A program made the position numbers and the translations under genes. From Gemmatimonadota bacterium (GTDB lineage: Bacteria; Gemmatimonadota; Gemmatimonadetes; Longimicrobiales; Gaopeijiaceae): a stretch of DNA of 64,000 nt. Where the stretch lies: contig JAJDYN010000023.1 of NCBI GenBank assembly GCA_022825135.1, positions 124,001-188,000 on the forward strand, given 5' to 3'. This document shows, piece after piece, positions 57,063-64,000 of the stretch. The notes beneath the pieces are model-generated. The model worked only from the letters and a program-made list of their open reading frames with translations, searched no databases and was not told the DNA's origin. Position 1 is the stretch's first letter, and each line of letters opens with the position of its first letter.

Positions 57063-57883
57063 TCTGGCTTTTCTCCCTGGATGGTTACGCGGTATCCCGA
57101 CCGGGTTGCGGGCCAATAGTCCCAGATCGCGTGATGCTGCGTACAGCGGTTGTCCCACATGGCCACCGAATTGCGGCGCCAGCGGAACCGGCACTGGAAG
57201 TGGGGGCGGCTGACGTGCTCGAACAGGAAGCCGAGAAGGGCCCGGCTCTCGCCGGTGGGGACGCCGACGATGTACTGCGTGAACAGCTTGTTGACGAAGA
57301 GCGCCTTGCGCCCGGTCACGGGATGGGTGCGGATGACGGGGTGCTCCGCCCTCGGGTAGGCGCGTCCTCCGTCGTCCCGGTCGAGGAGCCGATTCACGCG
57401 CTGGTAGTAGGGCGCGCCGTCGTGCACCGCCCGCAGCCCGTCGAGCAGCACCCGCATCCGCTCGGAGAGAGCCTCGTACGCGGCGTACATGCACGCGAAC
57501 AGGGTGTCTCCGCCGGTGTCCGGGACGGTGTGCATGCGCACGATCGAGCCCATGGGCGGCAGCGGGTCGCACGATACGTCGGAGTGCCACTCCTCTCCGG
57601 TCGCACGCACCGAGTTCTCGTCCGCGTGGATCGGCATGACCTCGGGATGACCGTCCACTCCCGGGTCGTTGGGGTGCGCGACCAGCTTGCCGAAGCGCTG
57701 TCCCAGCAGTTTCTGGCTTTCGATGGAGATGTCCTGGTCGCGGAAGAAGAGCGCCCCGTGGGCCATGAGCCCGTCGTACAGGACGGCGAAATCGGAGTCC
57801 GACATATTGCCGAGGTCGATCCCGTCGACGGCGGCGCCGATTACGGGGGTCACCGGCGTGATGGTGATGGCGTTTCGACTCAT
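57059..57883 (-). CDS. TauD/TfdA-family Fe(II)/2-oxoglutarate dioxygenase
   Basis: 274 residues. Ferrous ligand triad: H100-x-D102 in EEWHSDVSC and distal His250 in CTQHHAIWDY; the 2-oxoglutarate Arg is R265 in SGYRVTI. Family-typical THPVTGRKALFVN and FRWRRNSVAMWDNR segments are present. Substrate could be taurine, a sulfonate, an aryloxy acid or a small alkyl amine. Start 57883 is used rather than 57922, because the fold begins directly with the ITITPVTPVIGA strand; no strong Shine-Dalgarno is seen for either. It is the first gene of the long minus-strand operon, divergent from the CocE gene with a 238-base spacer. Confidence 0.92.
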   Translation of the reverse strand: MSRNAITITPVTPVIGAAVDGIDLGNMSDSDFAVLYDGLMAHGALFFRDQDISIESQKLLGQRFGKLVAHPNDPGVDGHPEVMPIHADENSVRATGEEWHSDVSCDPLPPMGSIVRMHTVPDTGGDTLFACMYAAYEALSERMRVLLDGLRAVHDGAPYYQRVNRLLDRDDGGRAYPRAEHPVIRTHPVTGRKALFVNKLFTQYIVGVPTGESRALLGFLFEHVSRPHFQCRFRWRRNSVAMWDNRCTQHHAIWDYWPATRSGYRVTIQGEKPE

Positions 57884-58121
57884 GGCTGAATCCGGTGTCG
57901 ACGACGGTCTGATCCGGCGCAAACGTGGTTTGTCCCGCCCATCGGGCGGTGTTACGGTCTCCGAAGTATGCCGGAATCAGGATCAGGTTCCGGCTCCGGC
58001 CCGCACGGACGGGACCGGACACGCCGGAGTGCGGAAACACGTTGGCACGAACGGTGTTCGCGAGCAACCAACCGGCCCGGGAGCAGGCATGCGGCGACAG
58101 GAGCGGACTCGGGATGGAGCG

Positions 58122-60052
58122 ATGATTCGGAGGGGCCTGGGGCCTGCCGCGGCCATGCTCCTCCCGCTGCTTTGGGGGGGCTGCGGCGCTCCCGTGGACG
58201 GGGGCGCGGCCGGCGAGAACTTCGCGAACCGCACCCGGGACGTCCCGCACGGGGGCGACGCCGCCCACCTCGCGTGGCTCGAGGCCAGCTACGAGAAGAC
58301 CTCGCACATGGTGCCCATGCGGGACGGGGTCGAACTCTTCACCATCGTCTACAGGCCGCGCGGGATCACCGGTCCGCTCCCGGTCATGCTCTTCCGCACA
58401 CCCTACTCGGTCGGGCCCTACGAACCCGGCGCCTACCGCAACCCGCTGGGTCCCTCCGCCGAGTTCGACCGCGCCGGCTACATCTTCGTCTTCCAGGACG
58501 TGCGCGGGCAGTTCATGTCCGAGGGCGACTTCGAGGTGATCCGGCCGCTGGCGCCCACGCCGAAGGGGCCGGCGACCGCCGACGAGAGCACCGACAACTA
58601 CGACACCATCGAGTGGGTGCTCGCCAACGTGGAGGGCCACAACGGCAGGGTCGGGCAGTGGGGCATCTCCTACCCGGGCTGGCAGACGGTGATGGGCATG
58701 GTCGACGCGCACCCGGCGCTCGCGGCCTCCTCCCCGCAGGCCTCCCCGGCGGACATGTTCATTGGCGACGACTGGCATCACAACGGCGCCTTCCGGATCA
58801 TGTACGCCTTCTCCTGGCTCGCCGGAAACGCGCGCCGCCGCGACGGACCGACCGATGCCCGCGGGCAGGCCTTCGACTACGGAACCGACTCCGGCTACGA
58901 CTTCTTCCTCGAGGCGGGCGCCGCGTCCAACATCGACGACCTCTACTTCCATGGAGAAGTCCCGGCCTGGAACGACTTCATGGAGCACGACACCTACGAC
59001 GACTACTGGCAGAACCAGAACGCGCTCGCGCACCTGGGCGGCATCCGCCATCCCATCCTGACGTCGCGGGATGGTTCGACACCGAGGACTTCTACGGCCC
59101 GATGTCCATCTACCGGACCATCGAAGCCGAAAACCCGGGGACGGAGAACACGCTGGCGGCCGGACCGTGGCTGCACGGCGGATGGCGGCGCATGCTGGGC
59201 GATCATCTGGGGTGCATCGAGTTCGGAGACGAGACCTCGATCACCTTCCAGCGCGAGGTGCAGTTCCCCTTCTTCGAGCACCACCTGCGCGGGGCGGAGG
59301 GTTGGACCCCGCACGAGGCCGTCGTCTTCGAGACCGGCACCAATGTCTGGCGCCGGCACGAGAGCTGGCCGCCCGCGGGGGTTGAGCCTTTGGCGCTGTA
59401 TCTGCGGGAGGACGGGATGCTCGCGTTCGAGGCGCCGTCGGAGCCCGGGGGCGCCGACAGTTACGTCAGCGACCCGGACGATCCCGTGCCGTTCTCCGCG
59501 GAGGAGCGGACCACGCTCGGCCACCTGTGGAAGGTGGAGGACCAGCGCTTCGCGTCGGCGCGTCCGGACGTGCTGGTGTACCAGTCCGAGCCGCTCGCGG
59601 AGGACATGACCATCGCCGGGCCCATCCTGGCGGACATCTTCGTGTCGACCACGGGCACCGACTCCGACTGGATCGTAAAGGTGATCGACGTCTACCCGGA
59701 CGACGCCCCGGATTCACCCTTCTGCGAGGTGCCGATGGGCGGCTACCAGATGCACCTGGCGGGCGAGATCATGCGCGGCCGCTTCCGCGAGAGCTTCGAG
59801 CACCCGGTGGCCATGGTGCCCGGCGAGGTGACCCCGATCCACATCGACCTGCGCGACCGCTACCACACCTTTCGGGCCGGCCATCGCATCATGGTGCACG
59901 TGCAGAGCTCGTGGTTCCCCGCCTACGACCGCAACCCGCAGCAGTTCGTGGACACCTACCGGGCGACCCCGGACCAGTACGTCGCGGCCGAGCAGACGGT
60001 GTACCGCTCGCCGGAGTACCCGTCACGGGTGACGCTGGGGGTGGTGCGGTAG
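58122..60052 (+). pseudogene. CocE/NonD-family exported hydrolase broken by a one-base deletion
   Basis: Two frames join to one 643-codon protein. The 5' frame has a lipoprotein signal (LLWGGC, Cys21), the RDGVELFTIVYRP strand and the catalytic Ser183 in GQWGISYPGWQT. The 3' frame resumes with AGWFDTEDFYGPMSIYR (acid) and GPWLHGGW (His), then the jelly-roll C-terminal domain of the X-Pro dipeptidyl-peptidase/CocE type. At 59061-59066 the reading ACG-TCG should be ACG-GTC for the expected ILTVAGWFD: one G is missing. Total length (1931) is one short of a multiple of three. Either the gene is a recent pseudogene or this is a base-call error. Start may also be ATG 58089. Confidence 0.88.
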
Positions 60053-60066
60053 GAAGTTCATCGCGT

Positions 60067-60771
60067 ATGAAGAAACCCGCCCCGCGGATTGCCGCCGCAA
60101 TTTGCGCCATCCTCATGGCGCCGATGCCGCTGTTCGCCCAGTCAACGCTGTCCTTGCGCGTGGCGCCCGAGGCAGGCTGGTTGTCCGTCGAGCACATCAA
60201 GAAGGTGACCATCGGCGGTGGATCCAGTTCGAGCGCCTCATCCGCTTCGGGACCGAGATTGGGCGCGAATCTGACCGCTGGCATCCGTCGGGAATTGCCC
60301 GGGAACTGGCTGCTGGGCGCCGATTTCGAGGGCACCGTCTTCGTGCGCCGTGCGATCGAGGGCACGATCCAGCCGACTCCGGTCGGCAACGTCCACGACG
60401 TCTGGCCGGGCAGCTGGGACTACCGCGACCGATACGGCATCGGCTTCAGCCTCGTGGCCGGCCGCCGGTTCGGTGACGGCGTCTCGCGGGGCTACGTGTT
60501 CGGCGGACCTCGTTGGACCTGGAGCGAGTTCGCCACCGGAGGGGTCGATCCCGCAAACGGGGAAGCCGGCGAGGACCGCGACCGGTTCACGATGATCCCC
60601 TGGACCGTGGGCATCGGCGCCACCCTGGACGGAGCGTGGCCCATCGACATCCGTGCGCGCTACTCACGGTCCTATCTCGACTGGATCATCGAGCAGGGCT
60701 CGCTGAGGCTCGACTACAGGTACAACATCAGCGGGCTGTCGTTCTCGCTGGGGGTGGGGCTGGCCGGTTGA
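60067..60771 (+). CDS. Outer-membrane beta-barrel-like protein
   Basis: 234 residues. Signal peptide MKKPAPRIAAAICAILMAPMPLFAQ. The mature part is almost entirely alternating polar/apolar strands (LGANLTAGIRRELPGNWLLGADFEGT, YRDRYGIGFSLVAGRRF, GYVFGGPRWTWSEF, DIRARYSRSYLDWI, LRLDYRYNISGLSFSLGVGLAG) ending in a barrel-terminal aromatic-rich strand, as in small outer-membrane barrels of the OmpA-like/OMP_b-brl size. A short Ser-rich loop (GGGSSSSASSASG) lies near residue 55. It starts 14 bases after the CocE stop, so co-transcription is likely. Specific role unknown; porin or lipid-handling are possible. No Shine-Dalgarno of full strength is seen. Confidence 0.75.
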   Translation: MKKPAPRIAAAICAILMAPMPLFAQSTLSLRVAPEAGWLSVEHIKKVTIGGGSSSSASSASGPRLGANLTAGIRRELPGNWLLGADFEGTVFVRRAIEGTIQPTPVGNVHDVWPGSWDYRDRYGIGFSLVAGRRFGDGVSRGYVFGGPRWTWSEFATGGVDPANGEAGEDRDRFTMIPWTVGIGATLDGAWPIDIRARYSRSYLDWIIEQGSLRLDYRYNISGLSFSLGVGLAG

Positions 60772-60780
60772 TAGCGCTTA

Positions 60781-62547
60781 CTAGGGTTCCGCAGCGGGAT
60801 TCGCTGCCTCCGCCACGGCGGCAATGGCGTCGAGCTTTTCGGTTATCTCCGGGTCGATCTCGTCATCCGGTACGTATTGCACGAGTTGATGGTAGTTCTT
60901 CTTGGCCATCAGGTTCGGCAAGTCCAGCTTCCGGAAGTACTCTGCGAAGAGGGGGTCCAGGAAGTCGTCGCTGGCCTTCACATCGCCGTCCCAGGGAGAT
61001 CCCTTGCCGAGCTTCGTCATCGCCGACTCGATTTCGGTGATTGCGTCGCGCATGGCGTTCACGCGTCGGTCCTTTTCCGCCGTTGTAGAGCCGGATCTCG
61101 GTGCGTCCTCGGGTGCCGAAGCCGCTGCGAACGCTTCAAGTGTGGCTTGTGAGCAGACGTAGTTCTCGAATTCCCTGCGTTGCCACATCAGGAGCTTCGC
61201 CGGGGATATGTCTCGGGGTTCCCTGTCGAGGCGGTCGAACAGAGCGACTCCGGATAGGTCGGGGAGTGCCTCATGCAAACCGTGATAATGCCGCTGAACC
61301 GCCGTGACCTGGTTTGCGACATAGTGAACGGACGGGCGCTCGAGCGCGTCCTGCGCCGACTCATGCCCCAGTCGCTTGGCTAAAGCTTGGAGCATCGACA
61401 GATCGGTCGAACCCTCAAGATAGAGTACCCACCCTGCCCGCTCGGCCTGGTAATAGTGGTCGAAGGGAATCTCCTTCAACGCCTTCAGGACCTGGCTGCC
61501 ACGCTCGACGGAATGCGGTTTGCCGACAAACGCGACGACCACATCTTGACGCGCGGCTTCCTCCAGCAGCACCTCGGAGTGACTCGCCGCGATGATTTGG
61601 CTGCCGGTTTCCTCTGCCACTTCGGTGAGCAAGCGGTAGGTATGACGTTGGCGAAGGGTCTCGAGGTGAGCATCGGGCTCGTCCAGCAGGAGGACGGCGC
61701 TTCGGTTCGCGTACATATAAGCCAGGAGGAGCAAGGTCTGTTGGAGGCCCCGCCCCGACGCCGACAGGTCGAATTCGCTGCCGCGCTCCCGGTAGCTCAT
61801 CGCGATCTCGCCCCGCTCCCTGATGTATTGTGGCGTCCCGAGTTCAGCCCTGAACAGTTTGTGAATGCGCTTGACGATCTCCTCCCACTTCGATGCCTGA
61901 TTCTCGTGCACACGGAAGCAGAGATTGCGGAGCACCTCGGCGGTCCGTCCCTCTCCGATGCGGACGTTAACGGCACCTCGGTCGAGCCGGGTCTCCGTCG
62001 CCGACAACCCCGACATCGGGGGAAGAAAGGCGACTCGTACGCTAACCGCTTCCTCGGGGACGGGCATCCGCTCTGAGCTTCCCTTCTCAGCCAGCTGTGG
62101 TCGACAATAGACGGACTCCTCGTTCGCGTGCTCGAACTCCAGCCCACAGGTCCAGCGCCGGCCATGGGTGACACCCTCTACCGTGAGGTCGATGTAGACG
62201 CCACGGAACTCGGACGTAATCCCAACTAGGTGAGAACGATAAGTCCTCAGTTTGCGCCACAAGAGGCGGGCCTGCGGGACCGGAATGGCAACGAGATCGC
62301 GCCGATTGATCGTCGCACGCCAGGAGTTGTCCGGCGTCACCAGCAAACCTGCTACTCCCGGCGGTGACAATTGGCCTTGGGATCGCTGTTCGCTCCAACG
62401 CCTTTGACCGATGTCCCACAAGGCCAGCGCCTGCATGGCCGATGTCTTCCCGGAGTTGTTCGGGCCGATGAAGACGACCGGACTTCCCAGTTCGATTTCG
62501 ACCTCGTCGAATCGCTTGAAGTTGCGGATGGTAAGCTTGGTTAGCAT
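60781..62547 (-). CDS. OLD-type ATPase with C-terminal TOPRIM-like nuclease domain
   Basis: 588 residues. N-terminal ABC-type ATPase: Walker A GPNNSGKTS (28-36), signature LSASGRG (261-267), Walker B AVLLLDEPDAHLE (D289, E290), H-loop ASHSE (H323). C-terminal half has TOPRIM features: YLEGSTDLSML with E378 and ALFDRLDRE with D438/D441. This matches the overcoming-lysogenisation-defect (OLD) family, which includes effectors in several phage-defence systems. TAATG links its start to the stop of the upstream HEPN gene, so they form one unit. No flanking UvrD helicase, retron or reverse transcriptase is adjacent, so it is not a standard Gabija, Septu or retron layout. Confidence 0.88.
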   Translation of the reverse strand: MLTKLTIRNFKRFDEVEIELGSPVVFIGPNNSGKTSAMQALALWDIGQRRWSEQRSQGQLSPPGVAGLLVTPDNSWRATINRRDLVAIPVPQARLLWRKLRTYRSHLVGITSEFRGVYIDLTVEGVTHGRRWTCGLEFEHANEESVYCRPQLAEKGSSERMPVPEEAVSVRVAFLPPMSGLSATETRLDRGAVNVRIGEGRTAEVLRNLCFRVHENQASKWEEIVKRIHKLFRAELGTPQYIRERGEIAMSYRERGSEFDLSASGRGLQQTLLLLAYMYANRSAVLLLDEPDAHLETLRQRHTYRLLTEVAEETGSQIIAASHSEVLLEEAARQDVVVAFVGKPHSVERGSQVLKALKEIPFDHYYQAERAGWVLYLEGSTDLSMLQALAKRLGHESAQDALERPSVHYVANQVTAVQRHYHGLHEALPDLSGVALFDRLDREPRDISPAKLLMWQRREFENYVCSQATLEAFAAASAPEDAPRSGSTTAEKDRRVNAMRDAITEIESAMTKLGKGSPWDGDVKASDDFLDPLFAEYFRKLDLPNLMAKKNYHQLVQYVPDDEIDPEITEKLDAIAAVAEAANPAAEP

Positions 62548-62933
62548 TAGTCCACCTCTGCCAGCCGATCCCGGACGTGCCGTACCAACTCTTCGACGCG
62601 ATCCAGCGCCGCTGGCCTGTCGATCGGCTCGTGGCCCGGTCCGAGCCCCTCATAACGGAACTGGACCGCATAGGGCGTGAACGCGGCGAGCGGCCGGAAG
62701 AATCCGACGGCCGTACCTTGGGACGCCAGCAGGTCAAGTAGATCGTCGAGATCCTGCTCGAGTGGATACATCTGCCCGAGGGCACAGAGCCAGGCCTTGA
62801 GTGCCTTGTCCGTGGCCTGCTGCACATGGAATCCGACCGATTCATCCGGTGTGTGAACCGTCATCTCTCTGAGAGTCAGGATGTTGCGGTCGGCGGCCTC
62901 GAGAAGGGCGCGTGCGCACTTGGCATCGCTCAT
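62547..62933 (-). CDS. HEPN-domain protein
   Basis: 128 residues. HEPN fold of the PF05168 type: helix with FHVQQATDKALKAWLCALG (about 35-53), YPLEQDLDDLLDLLASQG, and the FTPYAVQFRYEG end. HEPN partners of MNT nucleotidyltransferases have the same size, and some are RNases. No MNT gene is adjacent; instead the OLD ATPase follows with a TAATG junction. The strict RNase motif Rx4-6H is not present: R93 and H101 are spaced R-x7-H. It may therefore be a regulator, scaffold or nucleotide sensor for the ATPase. ATG 62933 overlaps an upstream minus-strand frame end (ATGA) whose product is not recognisable. Confidence 0.83.
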   Translation of the reverse strand: MSDAKCARALLEAADRNILTLREMTVHTPDESVGFHVQQATDKALKAWLCALGQMYPLEQDLDDLLDLLASQGTAVGFFRPLAAFTPYAVQFRYEGLGPGHEPIDRPAALDRVEELVRHVRDRLAEVD

Positions 62934-63622
62934 GAATCACCGGGCCTTCCCGCAACGTCTGTGACCTCTTGCATCATGGTTTCTGACTTCTTGCCGCCCT
63001 GCCCCGGACGGTCGCCGCTAAAGCGGATGTGCGGACGGGGCCGGCGAGCAACGAGTTGCGCCGCTGATGAAGCAACGGTGGACCGGCGCGATGCGGAGGT
63101 CAAGATGCCCGGTCGGAGTCTGCCATTTTGGCAGAGGGTTGGGGGCCTAAATCACGACAGGAAATCTTCTAAAGTCATATAGGACTGCACGATCTGCGCT
63201 TCCTGCCGTTGAGCCGCGCCGGCTCCCGATGTCCGAAAACAGCAGGGAAATCGTCCCAAACTGCGGGAATCGCTCTTCCCTTCCGGCAACGGTCTACGGC
63301 AACGGCCAACGCCCCTTCCGACTCGGTCCCTGACCCTGTCCGTCAAGCACATTTAATCCCCCCGGGCGGTCGCGCCGTAAGGTACAACGCCGCCTCGACC
63401 AGCCGCTTCTCCATCCAGCGTTATCGGCCGGCTGCCGTGCCTCGCCAGATCCAGATTCTACGGGGAATGGTTGCCACCAAGATGCTCAAGCGAGCCCTCG
63501 TCAGCACCAGTCGCCTTCACAGGCTTCCTTGGAACGCACGCGTATCCGCGCTGCTGTAGACTTGCTCCAAACCACCTTGCGAGCGTTGCTCGTCCAGCTT
63601 CCAGACGCCGGTCCCATGGTTC
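62934..63622. other. 689-base region without a confident gene
   Basis: Lies between the HEPN gene and the ankyrin-repeat gene. A minus-strand frame of about 57 sense codons (approximately 62932-63105, no ATG at its 5' side except a late MM) ends ATGA over the HEPN start, in the position where an MNT antitoxin would end, but no GSxxxG nucleotidyltransferase motif can be read, so it may be a decayed remnant. Other open frames on both strands (such as 63209-63559 plus) are compositional noise. AT content is higher around 63130-63180, a plausible promoter of the HEPN-OLD unit. No hairpin of note. Confidence 0.4.
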
Positions 63623-64000
63623 TCACGGAGGCAAACTCGCTTTGTGCAGCAGCCAATAGGCATCGGAAAACAGAAAGTTGTCGTCCTCCTTGCCACGCTG
63701 CTCGGCGATGTCCCAAGGTGTCTTCCCGTTCTTATCCAACACTCTGACCTCCGCGCCAGCTCGCAGTAACAGGGATACGACAGTAGGGGTGCCCGTGGCT
63801 GCGGCCCTGTGCAGCGGCGTTGCCCGGTCCTCGTCCCAAGCGCGTGTGTCCGCTCCTGCAGCCAACAGCGCCTCCAGAACGTCCGTCAATCCCTTGCCTG
63901 CTGCCAAATGGAGCGGCGTGCCATCCACCCACATTTGGCCAACGTCCACTTCTGCTCCGGCATCGAGAAGCGCCCTCAGCCCGACTTGGTTGTCCGCGGC
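63623..64000 (-). CDS. Ankyrin-repeat protein (N-terminus outside window)
   Basis: The frame is open from the right edge to the stop at 63623 (125 sense codons visible). Three to four ankyrin repeats: LRALLDAGAEVDVG, TPLHLAAGKGLTDVLEALLAAGADTRA, TPLHRAAATGTPTVVSLLLRAGAEVRV, and KTPWDIAEQRGKEDDN as a C-terminal cap. The tail FSDAYWLLHKASLPP follows. Binding-scaffold protein; partner unknown. The in-frame GTG at 63949 is internal to a repeat and not the true start, since repeat residues continue upstream to base 64000. Confidence 0.82.
   Translation of the reverse strand, partial: AADNQVGLRALLDAGAEVDVGQMWVDGTPLHLAAGKGLTDVLEALLAAGADTRAWDEDRATPLHRAAATGTPTVVSLLLRAGAEVRVLDKNGKTPWDIAEQRGKEDDNFLFSDAYWLLHKASLPP

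Overview
The window is a GC-rich bacterial chromosome segment with dense, mostly Shine-Dalgarno-led genes. The gene content (TonB-dependent receptors with an N-terminal carboxypeptidase-regulatory-like domain, a stand-alone TonB-plug lipoprotein, LVIVD-type lipoproteins, sortilin-like BNR proteins, secreted M28 peptidase and serine hydrolase, SPFH protein, PF10023 aminopeptidase) is typical of Gemmatimonadota or a close Gram-negative relative. A marine or sponge-associated lineage is possible, but I infer this from gene families and had no phylogenetic marker to test it. No rRNA, tRNA, CRISPR array, integrase or transposase was recognised.

Layout. 1-7.1 kb: end of an Ig-like surface lipoprotein, a PIN nuclease (VapC-like) translationally coupled to a 333-residue protein with a HEPN-like Rx4H motif, a TonB receptor, an HD-domain protein and a HicAB toxin-antitoxin pair. 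7.1-13.9 kb: three tandem paralogous LVIVD-like lipoproteins with a DUF305 lipoprotein between two of them. 14-22 kb: a DUF4143 ATPase, an M28 peptidase coupled to a class C beta-lactamase-fold hydrolase, and a divergent 1085-residue BNR/sortilin-like exported protein. 22-27.7 kb: two exported proteins, one a 1629-residue fusion of Ig-like domains, leucine-rich repeats and a metzincin protease. 28-33.7 kb: two divergent lipid clusters. One holds PlsC, a Tam41-like nucleotidyltransferase and a CDP-alcohol phosphatidyltransferase; the other holds a serine-palmitoyltransferase-like enzyme, an acetoacetate-decarboxylase-family protein and a diacylglycerol/sphingoid-base-type kinase. 33.7-41.5 kb: the fused B12 mutase IcmF, an ABC six-helix membrane protein without ATPase domain, an orphan HigA-type regulator and a DUF5107-TPR lipoprotein.

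41.6-57.9 kb is almost entirely minus strand: transketolase, leucyl-tRNA synthetase, small exported proteins, and one compact operon reading TauD-like dioxygenase, STAS, hisG-hisD-hisC-hisH-hisA-hisB-hisF-hisIE, SPFH protein, aminopeptidase. All histidine-pathway steps from ATP phosphoribosylation to histidinol oxidation are present except a histidinol-phosphate phosphatase. hisB is shorter and diverges at normally conserved metal-site motifs. 58-64 kb: a CocE/NonD hydrolase broken by a one-base deletion, a beta-barrel-like protein, a two-gene HEPN plus OLD-type ATPase/TOPRIM module that may be a defence or toxin system, and a partial ankyrin-repeat gene.

The most promising leads for something new are the HEPN-OLD module (60781-62933), the PIN/HEPN-like pair (872-2348), the LRR-metzincin fusion, and the Tam41-like plus SPT-like lipid clusters.
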